Of a DNA stretch of 64,000 nt, positions 33,139-42,429 are shown piece after piece (the first letter of the stretch is position 1; each line of letters starts with the position of its first letter). The DNA comes from Chryseobacterium senegalense. Lineage in GTDB: Bacteria; Bacteroidota; Bacteroidia; Flavobacteriales; Weeksellaceae. The notes under the pieces were generated by a model. That model did no database searches and was not told the origin of the DNA. It worked only from the letters and a program-made list of their open reading frames with translations. The DNA is taken from contig CYUH01000015.1 in NCBI GenBank assembly GCA_001403755.1, forward strand, positions 970,589-1,034,588, in the 5' to 3' direction. Position numbers and translations under genes: made by a program.

Positions 33139-34668
33139 ATGTCAAAAAAAGCCATTTTAGCGATACTTGACGGATGGGGCATTGGACTCGATCCGGAGGT
33201 TTCTGCCATTGCGCAGGCCAACACACCATTCATAAACTCATGTTATCAAAAATTTCCGAATACCACCTTGGAAGCGAGTGGAATTGCAGTAGGATTGCCT
33301 TTCGGGCAAATGGGAAATTCAGAAGTTGGGCACATGAATCTCGGTGCAGGTAGAGTGGTTTATCAAAATTTGGTAAAACTCAATATGGCTGTGGAAAATG
33401 CAACTTTAGGCAAAGAAAATACTATAACCCAGGCATTTGAATATGCCGCGAAAAACAATAAAAAAGTTCATTTCATAGGATTAGTTTCGGATGGAGGAGT
33501 ACATTCACATATCAACCATTTGAAAGGTTTGCTTAGTGCAGCACACGAATATGGCTTACATGACAAGGTTTATGTCCATGCGTTTACAGACGGTCGCGAT
33601 TGTGATCCGCATTCCGGGAAAGAATTTATCGCAGATTTACTACAGCACATGCAACATACTACTGGGAAATTAGCAAGTGTAACAGGTCGTTACTATGCAA
33701 TGGACCGCGACAAAAGATGGGAAAGAGTGAAATTGGCTTACGATGTGATGGTCAATGGGATAGGAATTGAAACCACTGATGTACTTGCATTAATAGAAAA
33801 GTCTTATGCAGAAGGTGTTTCCGATGAATTTTTAAAACCTATGGTTTGTCTTAGAGATGGTCATCTTCCCGTAGCAACCATTGATGAACAAGATGTGGTC
33901 TTCTGTTTTAATTTCCGTACAGATCGCGGAAGAGAAATCACAGAAGTGCTTTCACAGCAGGATTTCCCGGATTTTGGTATGCATCATCTCAATCTTTATT
34001 ATGTGACGATGACGAATTATGATAAAGATTTCAAAAATGTGAAAGTGGTTTTCGATGAAAGCGTTTTGGAAGGAACATTGGGCGAGATTCTTGAAAGAAA
34101 CGGAAAAACTCAAATCAGAGTGGCTGAAACCGAAAAATACCCGCATGTTACCTTTTTCTTTTCAGGTGGTCGCGAAGCCGAATTTATGGGAGAAAGAAGA
34201 TTGCTTTGCCCAAGTCCGAAAGATGTACCGACCTACGATTTCAAACCAGAAATGTCAGCGTACGACATTACCGAAAAAATACTACCCGAAATTGAAAACG
34301 AAACTGCAGATTTTATTTGTTTAAATTTTGCTAATACCGATATGGTAGGACATACCGGAGTTTTTGAGGCGGCAGTAAAAGCTGCGGAAACCGTAGATAA
34401 ATGCATTGAAAAAGTAGCAACTGCGGCTTATGAACATGGTTATGCGGTATTTATTCTTGCGGATCACGGTAATTCCGATGTAATGAAAAATCCGGATGGA
34501 AGCCCTAATACACAGCATTCGACCAATTTGGTTCCCTTAATAGTAATGGATAAAGACAAAAATTGGAACTTAAAACCTGGAAAATTGGGAGATATTGCTC
34601 CTTCAATCTTGAAAGTTATGGGAATAGAAATCCCTGAAATCATGACCGGAGATGTTTTGGTGAGCTAA
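33139..34668 (+). CDS. gpmI: 2,3-bisphosphoglycerate-independent phosphoglycerate mutase
   Basis: A 509-residue cytoplasmic glycolytic enzyme that interconverts 3- and 2-phosphoglycerate using a phosphoserine intermediate and two manganese ions. Asp11 and the catalytic Ser61 (QMGNSEVGHMNLGAGR) are in place. SDGGVHSHINHL, FTDGRDCDPHSG and ILADHGNSDVM supply the remaining substrate and metal ligands. Typical length. Monocistronic, with a terminator at 34700. Confidence 0.97.
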   Translation: MSKKAILAILDGWGIGLDPEVSAIAQANTPFINSCYQKFPNTTLEASGIAVGLPFGQMGNSEVGHMNLGAGRVVYQNLVKLNMAVENATLGKENTITQAFEYAAKNNKKVHFIGLVSDGGVHSHINHLKGLLSAAHEYGLHDKVYVHAFTDGRDCDPHSGKEFIADLLQHMQHTTGKLASVTGRYYAMDRDKRWERVKLAYDVMVNGIGIETTDVLALIEKSYAEGVSDEFLKPMVCLRDGHLPVATIDEQDVVFCFNFRTDRGREITEVLSQQDFPDFGMHHLNLYYVTMTNYDKDFKNVKVVFDESVLEGTLGEILERNGKTQIRVAETEKYPHVTFFFSGGREAEFMGERRLLCPSPKDVPTYDFKPEMSAYDITEKILPEIENETADFICLNFANTDMVGHTGVFEAAVKAAETVDKCIEKVATAAYEHGYAVFILADHGNSDVMKNPDGSPNTQHSTNLVPLIVMDKDKNWNLKPGKLGDIAPSILKVMGIEIPEIMTGDVLVS

Positions 34669-34699
34669 AACAGATTCTATAAAATTATTTGATAAAAAT

Positions 34700-34729
34700 G
34701 CCGCCTCAAATGTTGAGACGGCTTTTTTT
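34700..34729 (+). terminator. Intrinsic terminator of gpmI
   Basis: A 10-bp stem with one mismatch (34700-34709 with 34713-34722) and a 3-base loop is followed by seven T. Confidence 0.8.
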
Positions 34730-34827
34730 ATGAAAATTAATTTCTAGAAATATATTAAAATTAAAATTTCTTCGCTAGAACGATCATGCTTGATAGTAAG
34801 TATTCTTGTAATTTCGGATTTGCCACA

Positions 34828-34876
34828 TTAAAAATAACGCGAAACTTTAGTTGTAAAAGTTTCGCGCTATTTTTAA
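34828..34876 (-). terminator. Terminator of the acetate locus
   Basis: A long inverted repeat (arms about 34830-34847 and 34857-34874, 8- to 9-base loop) with A- and T-rich outer ends lies just after the acs stop codon. It is symmetric enough to work on both strands. The 34730-34827 stretch holds nothing recognisable. Confidence 0.75.
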
Positions 34877-34896
34877 TAAAGTATTGTGGAATTTAA

Positions 34897-36804
34897 TTAA
34901 ATTCTTTCGTTTTTAATTTCATCCACCACTTCGGGATTCAAAAGGGTAGAAGTATCCCCAAAATTCGCAAAATCACCTTCAGCAATTTTCCTTAAGATTC
35001 TTCTCATAATTTTTCCAGAACGCGTTTTGGGTAATCCCGAAACAAATTGAATTTTATCGAGTTTTGCGATTGGACCCACCGTATCACTAATTAATTGATT
35101 AATTTCTTTTCTCAAATTCTCGCGATCTCTGCTTTCCCCGGAATCTTTTAATATAACATATCCGTATAGCGCACTTCCTTTGATATCATGCGGATAACCG
35201 ACAATCGCAGATTCTGCAACCGCCGGATGTTGGTTGATGCTGTCTTCAATTGGTGCTGTTCCCAGATTATGCCCGGAAACGATAATCACGTCATCAACTC
35301 TTCCTGTGATTCGGTAATATCCTGTTTCATCGCGTAAAGCGCCATCTCCGGTAAAATATTTTCCTGGAAATGCGGTGAAGTAGGTTTCTTTATACCTTTG
35401 ATGGTCGCCCCAAATGGTGCGTGCAATTCCCGGCCAAGGGAAACGGATGCAAAGATTTCCATCCACCTGATTTCCAGTGATCTCGTTGCGTTTATCATCC
35501 ATCAAAACGGGCTGAATTCCTGGCAATGGTAGGGTAGCATACGTTGGTTTCGTAGGGGTAACAAATGGAATTGGCGAAATCATAATGCCACCCGTTTCGG
35601 TTTGCCACCACGTATCAACTATCGGACATTTTTTCTTTCCAACATGGTCATTATACCAATGCCAAGCTTCATCGTTGATGGGTTCACCCACAGATCCTAT
35701 AACTCTTAAACTTGATAAATCATGTTTCTCAACCCATTCGGCGGATTCTTTTGCCAAGGATCGAATTGCGGTAGGAGCGGTATAGAATTGGGTAACTTTA
35801 TGTTTTTCAATAACTTGCCAAAAACGATCTGGCTCAGGATAAGTTGGAACCCCTTCAAAGATAACCGTGGTCGCTCCGTTGGCAAGCGGGCCATATAGAA
35901 TATACGAATGTCCGGTAATCCAACCGATATCTGCAGTACACCAATAAATATCGTTTTCTTTATAATTGAATACATTTTTGAAAGTGTAGGCAGTGTACAC
36001 CATATATCCGGCGCATGTGTGCAACATTCCTTTTGGTTTTCCTGTAGAACCTGATGTGTAAAGAATAAACAATGGATCTTCAGCATCCATAATTACAGAA
36101 ATAAAGTCTGCAGGCGCTTTTTCGTATAAAGGTTCGAGCCAGAAATCTCTGCCTTCTTTCATTTTAACTTCGCTGCCGGTTCTTTTTACAACCAAAACTT
36201 TCTCTACTGAGGGGCATTTTTCTATCGCTTCATCGATGATTCCCTTAAGATCGATGGCTTTATTGGCACGATAGCTTCCATCCGAACAAATCACCATTTT
36301 TGCACCGCAATCATTAACTCTTGATGCAACTGCAGATGCGGAAAATCCTGCAAAAATCACGGAATGAACGGCACCCAATCTTGCACAAGCCAACATGGTT
36401 ACAGCCAGTTCCGGAATCATCGGAAGGTAGATGCACACGCGGTCGCCTTTTTCGATTCCCATGTCACGTAATACATTTGCCATTTTGCAAACCCTATCGC
36501 GTAATTCATTATACGAAATATGTTGTGCTTCTTCATTTGGATTATTCGGCTCCCAAATTATCGCGGTTTTTTCGCCACGAATGTTCAAGTGCCGGTCGAT
36601 ACAGTTTTTGGTGATATTGAGTTTTGCATTTTTAAACCATTTTATTTTGGCTTCTTGCATATCGTAATCTACCACTTTGCTCCATCTTTGGTACCAAACG
36701 AAATTCTCGTCGGCGATCTTATCCCAGAATTTTTTCGGATTCTTGATGGATTTTTTATATTGTTTAAAATAATCGGGTAGGTCATCAATGAAATAATTCT
36801 TCAT
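34897..36804 (-). CDS. acs: Acetate--CoA ligase
   Basis: A 635-residue cytoplasmic AMP-forming acetyl-CoA synthetase that activates acetate. The acetyl-CoA synthetase N-terminal cap (FKQYKKSIKNPKKFWDKIA), the phosphate loop YTSGSTGKPKG, WWQTETGG in the acetate pocket and the C-terminal hinge/lysine motif GLPKTRSGKIMRR (the Lys that is acetylated in characterised enzymes) are all present. It is the last gene of a minus-strand acetate/propionate locus, 143 bp after the propionate-type synthetase, and probably also has its own promoter. Confidence 0.95.
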   Translation of the reverse strand: MKNYFIDDLPDYFKQYKKSIKNPKKFWDKIADENFVWYQRWSKVVDYDMQEAKIKWFKNAKLNITKNCIDRHLNIRGEKTAIIWEPNNPNEEAQHISYNELRDRVCKMANVLRDMGIEKGDRVCIYLPMIPELAVTMLACARLGAVHSVIFAGFSASAVASRVNDCGAKMVICSDGSYRANKAIDLKGIIDEAIEKCPSVEKVLVVKRTGSEVKMKEGRDFWLEPLYEKAPADFISVIMDAEDPLFILYTSGSTGKPKGMLHTCAGYMVYTAYTFKNVFNYKENDIYWCTADIGWITGHSYILYGPLANGATTVIFEGVPTYPEPDRFWQVIEKHKVTQFYTAPTAIRSLAKESAEWVEKHDLSSLRVIGSVGEPINDEAWHWYNDHVGKKKCPIVDTWWQTETGGIMISPIPFVTPTKPTYATLPLPGIQPVLMDDKRNEITGNQVDGNLCIRFPWPGIARTIWGDHQRYKETYFTAFPGKYFTGDGALRDETGYYRITGRVDDVIIVSGHNLGTAPIEDSINQHPAVAESAIVGYPHDIKGSALYGYVILKDSGESRDRENLRKEINQLISDTVGPIAKLDKIQFVSGLPKTRSGKIMRRILRKIAEGDFANFGDTSTLLNPEVVDEIKNERI

Positions 36805-36947
36805 GTGTATTGATTTTTTTTAATTTGAGGTTGAATGATTTTTCAGCTTTGATTTTTACTTTTTCTAATCGGAAAAAACACTGAAACTACGGTTGAAAAT
36901 TGAGTTTAAATTTAAAATAAATTGGTTGGTTTTAAAAATATTTAGGC

Positions 36948-38849
36948 CTATTTTTTTTCCTTTTTGTACGCATCAATCCTTTGTTGCAATTCTTCTACAA
37001 TACTTTCATCATCAATGGTTGATGGGATTTGATAATCTTTTCCGTCGAGCATTGTTCGAATCAGTTTTCTAAGGATTTTTCCGGAACGTGTTTTCGGTAA
37101 TCTGTTCACCACCATGGCGTTTCTTAAACAGGCTACCGCTCCAATTTTTTCTCTTACCAGTGCGACGATCTCTTTCTCTAAATCTTCCTCATTGGTTTTG
37201 GAGCCCGATTTCAAAACAGCTATTGCAAAAGGAACTTGCCCACGAAGATCATCATCAATTCCTACGACGCAACATTCTGCAACATCTTTGTGAGCTGAAA
37301 CTACCTCTTCCATTTCGGCAGTAGAGAGGCGGTGTCCTGCGACATTAATGACATCATCAACTCTTCCGGTGACAAAAATGTAGCCATCTTCATCCTGTAT
37401 CGCTCCGTCTCCAGAGAAATAATATCCTGGAAATCTCGATAAATAACCAAATTTAAAGCGTTCAGGGTCGTTCCAAATTCCTGATAATGCGCCCGGTCCC
37501 AGCGGAAGTTTAATCACCAAATACCCTTCTTTATGTGCATCGAGTTCGTAACCTTCTTCGCTAAATATTTTTATATCGTAGCCTGGAATTGGTTTTCCTG
37601 CCGAAGCTCGTTTTATTTTTACTTCTTCTACACCCGGCATTAATCCTAGCATTGGCCAACCGGATTCCGTTTGCCACCAATGGTCGATTGCAGGAACTCC
37701 CACGTGTTCATCGTACCAATCGAGTGTCGCAACATCGCATCTTTCACCTGCCAAAAACTGCGTTCGAAGCGAAGATAAATCATATTTTTTTACCAAATCA
37801 CCGTTAGGGTCTTCTTTTTTAATGGCTCTAATTGCGGTTGGAGCGGTAAACATCACCGAGACTTTATGATCTTGAATGACACGCCAGAAAGTTCCTGCAT
37901 CAGGTGTTCCGATAGGTTTTCCTTCCATAATGATCGTGGTATTCCTATTAATTAAAGGTCCATAAACCGAAAAACTATGACCAACGGCCCAACCGATGTC
38001 GGATGCAGCCCAAAATGTTTCGCCTGGTTTTGCTCCGTAAATATTGGCGATGGCAAATTTCAATGCTACAGCATGGCCGCCGTTGTCGCGAACTACGCCT
38101 TTAGGTTTTCCGGTGGTTCCTGAGGTGTACAAGATGTATAACGGATGCGTAGATTCTACCGGAATACAGTCTACAGGATCGGATTCTGCGATGAGTTTTT
38201 CGAAATCGGTGAGGTCTTTTTCATTTTCAAAATCGATGGTATTTCCCAAAAGTTTTCTGTCGAAGGCAACGATATGATCCGGTTGATGATCAGCAATTGC
38301 GATGGCTTCTCGCACGAATGGGATATAGGGAATTCTACGCGAAACTTCCATTCCGGAACTTGCGGTGATGATGGCTTTTGGATTGCAATCGTCAATTCGG
38401 ATGGCGAGTTCTGTAGGTGCAAAACCTCCAAACACTACCGAATGCGTCACTCCTAATCTCGCGCAAGCGAGCATCGCAAATAAGGATTCCGGAATCATGG
38501 GCATATAAATAATCGCGGTATCGCCTTTTTTTAGCCCTAAATTTTTTAAACCTCCAGCGAGTTTGGCAACTTTTTCACGCGCTTCATTGAAGGTGAATTT
38601 TTGAATTCGATTGGTTACCGGGGAATCATAAATGATGGCTGTTTGATCGCCAAAACCGTCATTAATATGTTTATCAAGCGCCAAATAGCAAGTATTTAAT
38701 TCGCCATCAGAAAACCAAGTAGGGTAATTTTCCCCATCATCGGTGAGGATGGTTTTTGGTTTTTTGAACCATTCAATATTTTCGGCTTGGGATGCCCAAA
38801 ATTGCTCCTTGTTTTCCACACTTTCGCGGAACATTTCATTTGCATTCAT
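36948..38849 (-). CDS. prpE: Propionate--CoA ligase-like acyl-CoA synthetase
   Basis: A 633-residue AMP-forming short-chain acyl-CoA synthetase, distinct from the Acs downstream. The N-terminus (ENIEWFKKPKTILTDD) and the pocket segment DHWWQTESGWPM are of the propionyl-CoA synthetase (PrpE/ACSS3) type; Acs has TETGG at this place. The phosphate loop YTSGTTGKPKG and C-terminal RLPKTRSGKILRK are intact. Substrate preference for propionate is inferred. It lies 42 bp downstream of the receiver-only regulator in the same operon. Confidence 0.9.
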   Translation of the reverse strand: MNANEMFRESVENKEQFWASQAENIEWFKKPKTILTDDGENYPTWFSDGELNTCYLALDKHINDGFGDQTAIIYDSPVTNRIQKFTFNEAREKVAKLAGGLKNLGLKKGDTAIIYMPMIPESLFAMLACARLGVTHSVVFGGFAPTELAIRIDDCNPKAIITASSGMEVSRRIPYIPFVREAIAIADHQPDHIVAFDRKLLGNTIDFENEKDLTDFEKLIAESDPVDCIPVESTHPLYILYTSGTTGKPKGVVRDNGGHAVALKFAIANIYGAKPGETFWAASDIGWAVGHSFSVYGPLINRNTTIIMEGKPIGTPDAGTFWRVIQDHKVSVMFTAPTAIRAIKKEDPNGDLVKKYDLSSLRTQFLAGERCDVATLDWYDEHVGVPAIDHWWQTESGWPMLGLMPGVEEVKIKRASAGKPIPGYDIKIFSEEGYELDAHKEGYLVIKLPLGPGALSGIWNDPERFKFGYLSRFPGYYFSGDGAIQDEDGYIFVTGRVDDVINVAGHRLSTAEMEEVVSAHKDVAECCVVGIDDDLRGQVPFAIAVLKSGSKTNEEDLEKEIVALVREKIGAVACLRNAMVVNRLPKTRSGKILRKLIRTMLDGKDYQIPSTIDDESIVEELQQRIDAYKKEKK

Positions 38850-38891
38850 CTTTAGGGTGTTTTTTGTTTTAAATTTGAGTTCAGGAGAAAA

Positions 38892-39254
38892 TTAATTCAA
38901 CAGTTCTTCAATTTTTTCAGTCAGTTTTTTAATGGAATAGGGCTTGGTGATATAAGCATCAGCTCCTAAATCCATCCCTTTTCTGATATCGCTTTCACCG
39001 GTTTTGGCTGAAAGAAATATGATTTTGATGTTGTTCCATTTATCATTTTTTTTAATTTCGGATAGTGTAGAATATCCATCCAAATTCGGCATCATCACAT
39101 CGAGTAAAATGGCGTCCGGGGTTTGATCTTTTAAGATTTCCAGAACTTCGGAACCGTCTCTAGCAATGAAAACTTCGTATCCTGCTTTCCGGAAAGCGTA
39201 TTCCAAAGTCATCACAATTTTGTGTTCGTCATCAGCAATTAATATTTTCTTCAT
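38892..39254 (-). CDS. Single-domain response regulator
   Basis: A 120-residue CheY-like receiver without an output domain. Asp8-Asp9 and the phospho-acceptor Asp52 (LLDVMMPNLDGY) are intact, with Ser/Thr in FLSAKT and Lys in YITKPYS. It lies 7 bp after the symporter-kinase fusion gene, its likely partner. In the related CrbS/CrbR acetate switch of gammaproteobacteria the regulator has a LuxR DNA-binding domain; here that part is absent, so the signal must be passed on to another protein. Confidence 0.93.
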   Translation of the reverse strand: MKKILIADDEHKIVMTLEYAFRKAGYEVFIARDGSEVLEILKDQTPDAILLDVMMPNLDGYSTLSEIKKNDKWNNIKIIFLSAKTGESDIRKGMDLGADAYITKPYSIKKLTEKIEELLN

Positions 39255-39261
39255 GTGCTAT

Positions 39262-41904
39262 TCATTTGATTGGGAAGAGTATTTCAAAGGTTACTCCGAT
39301 TTCTTTGTTTTTTGCGGTAATGGTTCCGCCGTGTGCATTAATTATTTTTTTGCAAATCGCTAATCCAAGACCACTTCCGACGGGTTTTCGAATGTTTTGG
39401 TTTTTGCTTTGATAAAATTTTTCAAAGATGAATTCCAGATCTTCTTCCGGGATGTTTTTTCCGGTATTGAACATCGAAATTTTCAACATTCCTTCCTTTT
39501 CCTGGAATTTTGTTTGCACCATTCCTTGTTCGTTGGTGAATTTCAGGGCGTTTCCGAGGATATTCTGAAATAATTGAATCATCTTCATTTCATCAAAATA
39601 AAAAAATTCATTTTTCAAAAGATTCACTTCCGAATGATGAAGATTTTTCTGATCAAATAATTGATGCAAAGGTTTTAGCGCTTTATGATACGTTTCTGTA
39701 ATATTTTTATGTTCAATGTTTAAGGGCGTAGTTCCGGCTTCTAATTTGTCGAGATACAGAATATCATTGATAATTTCTGCGAGGCGGTCGCTTTCGGAAA
39801 TAATGTTGCCTAGGAAATCTTTTTTTATTTCTAAAGGCATTTCTTCATCGTCCAAAAGTAATTCGCTTGTAGCTCGGATGGCTGTAATCGGTGTTCGAAG
39901 TTCATGAGCCACGGAATCGAGGAAATCGTCTTTCTGTTGGTCTTTGATGATGAGGGTGTCGTTGGCATTTTGTAACTCTTCGGAGAGTTTCCGAAGTTGC
40001 AGGGAATGTTCGGAAAGTTGCTTATTCATCGCAATATTTTCCTTGGATTCTTCTAAAATTTTTAATACTTCAGGCAATGTGATCTTGTCTTCTTTGGTAA
40101 CCCCTTCAATCAAAATTTTTGCGGAAGCGGTTCCAATTCTTCCGCTGAGTAAATTTTCGGAAAATTTGATGAAACGGGAATCTGCGCTGTCGTTTTCATC
40201 GGAAATATTGTATTTTAAATTGAATATTTTGAGGGCTTGTTTAGTTTTCTTTTCGCCCAAAAAGCGGGTTAATATTTTACGGATATCGGAAATATTAGCC
40301 TGTCCTTTCCAGATATAAGCGTTTTCGTGATTTTGAATATAATCGTCGATGTCTACATAGATTTCAGCAAAATTCCTTTCGCGATAATTTCCGATTACGG
40401 AAGAAGAAATGATGGTAAATAAGGCTGCATTAACCAGTAAACTCCAAAAGAAAACATTGGCAATTGGTGATAGGTAAGGGATTTTTAAAAAATGATATAT
40501 CGTGGAATTCTGATAAGAAGTTTCGAAATAACTAGGGAGAATTAAACTGAAATAGCAAATAAAAACTCCAGCCACCATTCCGGTAACTGCGCCATAAAAA
40601 TTCCCACGGCGCCAAAAAATAGCCCCGAAAAATGAAGGCGCAAGTTGTGCGAAAAGCACAAAAGAAATCAGTCCAACGGAAAAAAAGGATGATCCGATGA
40701 TCAGGAATTTATAGAAAACAAATCCCAAAATAATCAGTGAAAAAATACTAATTTTTCTAATGCTGACAATGGTTTTGCTGTTGGTGTTTTCGGTTTCTGT
40801 TTTGAAATTATTCAATAATCCGTAAGGTATGATGATGTTGTTGGAAAGCATTACCGAGAGGGAAATACTCGAAATAATGATCATGGAGATACAGGCGCTT
40901 AAACCTCCGAAAAATACCATTGCGGCAATGAAAGTATTGCCAAATTTTTGCGGAATAAGTATTGAGAAGAATTCCGGATTAACGTTTTGACCGGCAAATA
41001 AAACTTTGCCGCCCCAAGCGACGGGGAAAACAAAAAATATAAGCAGTAAAAGGTAAAGGGGAAATAACCAAATGGCTGTTTTTAAATGTTTTTCCGTGCG
41101 ATTTTCGATTATTGTAGTATGAAATTGTCGCGGTAGCAGGAAAATAGCCGTCATGGAAACCAGGCACATCAAGAACCAATTGAAACCGCCTTCTAAACCA
41201 GTGAACGTATTTTTTTGATGGAAATCCGGCAGTTTCGAGGCTTGTTTATAAATATCATCAAAACCATTGAAAATGCCGTAAACCACAAAGAATCCGAGGA
41301 TTAAAAAGAAAATGAGCTTCAGAAAACTTTCAAAAGCTACGGCAGAAATAATTCCAAGTCTTTTTTCCGAAGCATCTACATAGCGAGTGCCATAATACGC
41401 CGAAAATAAAGCGATGATAAGAACCACATACGATGCAGAATCAAAGAAAATATTATCAGAAATTTCGGTTGCAGTAATTAGATGATAGGATTCGGAAATC
41501 GCTTTAATTTGCAACCCAATGTAAGGAATCACTGCCAAAATACAAACCATGGTGACCAAAGCCCCGATAAATCTACTGTTGCCGTATCTTAATGAAATAA
41601 AATCTGCGATGCTGCTTATTTTATTTACCCGGGAAATCCGGATGATTTTTGAATTAATATAAATCCAAGCCGGGATGATGATTACTGGACCAATATAAAT
41701 AGCCAAATATTCTAAACCCTGGTTAGCCGCCACACCGATGCTGCCGTAATAGGTCCATGCGGAGCAATAAACAGCAAGTGAAAGTGCGTAGATATACGCA
41801 TTGTTTACCCAAAAATTACTTTTTCTTTTTTCTGCCCAATATGCAATGAAGAAAAGTAACCCAAGGTATAAAATTACCAGTATAAATAAGAGCGGACTAC
41901 TCAT
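39262..41904 (-). CDS. Symporter-histidine kinase fusion (CrbS/CbrA-like)
   Basis: An 880-residue membrane kinase. Residues 1 to about 500 form a sodium/solute symporter domain of about 13 helices (IYALSLAVYCSAWTYYGSIGVAANQG near the start). A linker (about 510-640) with a coiled coil follows, then HisKA with phospho-acceptor His667 (SVAHELRTPITAI) and HATPase_c (NILGNALKF, GSGLGLAICKKI). Such fusions (CbrA, CrbS) respond to a transported small molecule; CrbS controls acs in Vibrio and Pseudomonas. Its place beside two acyl-CoA synthetases supports an acetate/propionate signal. Its start overlaps the preceding small gene by 8 bp. Confidence 0.93.
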   Translation of the reverse strand: MSSPLLFILVILYLGLLFFIAYWAEKRKSNFWVNNAYIYALSLAVYCSAWTYYGSIGVAANQGLEYLAIYIGPVIIIPAWIYINSKIIRISRVNKISSIADFISLRYGNSRFIGALVTMVCILAVIPYIGLQIKAISESYHLITATEISDNIFFDSASYVVLIIALFSAYYGTRYVDASEKRLGIISAVAFESFLKLIFFLILGFFVVYGIFNGFDDIYKQASKLPDFHQKNTFTGLEGGFNWFLMCLVSMTAIFLLPRQFHTTIIENRTEKHLKTAIWLFPLYLLLLIFFVFPVAWGGKVLFAGQNVNPEFFSILIPQKFGNTFIAAMVFFGGLSACISMIIISSISLSVMLSNNIIIPYGLLNNFKTETENTNSKTIVSIRKISIFSLIILGFVFYKFLIIGSSFFSVGLISFVLFAQLAPSFFGAIFWRRGNFYGAVTGMVAGVFICYFSLILPSYFETSYQNSTIYHFLKIPYLSPIANVFFWSLLVNAALFTIISSSVIGNYRERNFAEIYVDIDDYIQNHENAYIWKGQANISDIRKILTRFLGEKKTKQALKIFNLKYNISDENDSADSRFIKFSENLLSGRIGTASAKILIEGVTKEDKITLPEVLKILEESKENIAMNKQLSEHSLQLRKLSEELQNANDTLIIKDQQKDDFLDSVAHELRTPITAIRATSELLLDDEEMPLEIKKDFLGNIISESDRLAEIINDILYLDKLEAGTTPLNIEHKNITETYHKALKPLHQLFDQKNLHHSEVNLLKNEFFYFDEMKMIQLFQNILGNALKFTNEQGMVQTKFQEKEGMLKISMFNTGKNIPEEDLEFIFEKFYQSKNQNIRKPVGSGLGLAICKKIINAHGGTITAKNKEIGVTFEILFPIK

Positions 41905-42091
41905 CGAATTTTTTGAAAATTAAAAATGATAATAAACTGGAGCCAAACCAAACCGTGAATATGTATACATAAATCATCGGTAAACCCCAAACCATTTTAG
42001 ACGTGTTGAACAAGAACAAAACCGGTACATTAAAAATGATAAATAGAATAATGCTTAGAATAACCAATTTTTGCTTGTCTCTTTTTTTCAT
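41897..42091 (-). CDS. Two-helix membrane protein partnered with the symporter-kinase
   Basis: A 64-residue protein with two transmembrane helices (about 9-28 and 38-59) and a charged N-terminus (MKKRDKQK). It overlaps the start of the symporter-kinase gene by 8 bp, so the two are translationally coupled. Small two-helix partners (DUF485, DUF997, DUF3311 and similar) are commonly encoded just before sodium/solute symporter genes, and this looks like one of that kind. The exact family is not recognised. Confidence 0.8.
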   Translation of the reverse strand: MKKRDKQKLVILSIILFIIFNVPVLFLFNTSKMVWGLPMIYVYIFTVWFGSSLLSFLIFKKFDE

Positions 42092-42162
42092 TTTCTTTTA
42101 ACTTTTTTAAAAATTCCGGCATCACTTACGAGCCGGAATTTTCGTTTATTGTAAATGATTTT

Positions 42163-42390
42163 TTAAAGTTTATCCTGTGAGTATTCACCTTTCAGTGCGT
42201 ACCATCCGAAGATTGCCAATCCACCGACAATAATTGGCATCAGTATCGTCATAATAATCCAACCAAAAACCTGATCTTCTTGCTTGTCCGACATGATTTT
42301 CGGCCAGCCAAATTCCGTGATGCCATAGTAGGCAACCACTGTCGCCATTAGTAGCCAAACAATTCCTAATATTCGTTTTATTGCGTCCAT
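42163..42390 (-). CDS. Small two-helix membrane protein next to MFS transporter
   Basis: A 75-residue protein with two transmembrane helices (about 5-26 and 43-65) connected by a short charged loop (PKIMSDKQEDQVFGW). It lies 39 bp downstream of the MFS transporter gene, in the same direction. Similar short proteins accompany transporters in Bacteroidota genomes, but no function is established and the family name is uncertain. It could be an accessory subunit. Confidence 0.75.
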   Translation of the reverse strand: MDAIKRILGIVWLLMATVVAYYGITEFGWPKIMSDKQEDQVFGWIIMTILMPIIVGGLAIFGWYALKGEYSQDKL

Positions 42391-42429
42391 TTTTATGATG
42401 TTTAAAGTTAATAAATTTTAGTCGAAAAA

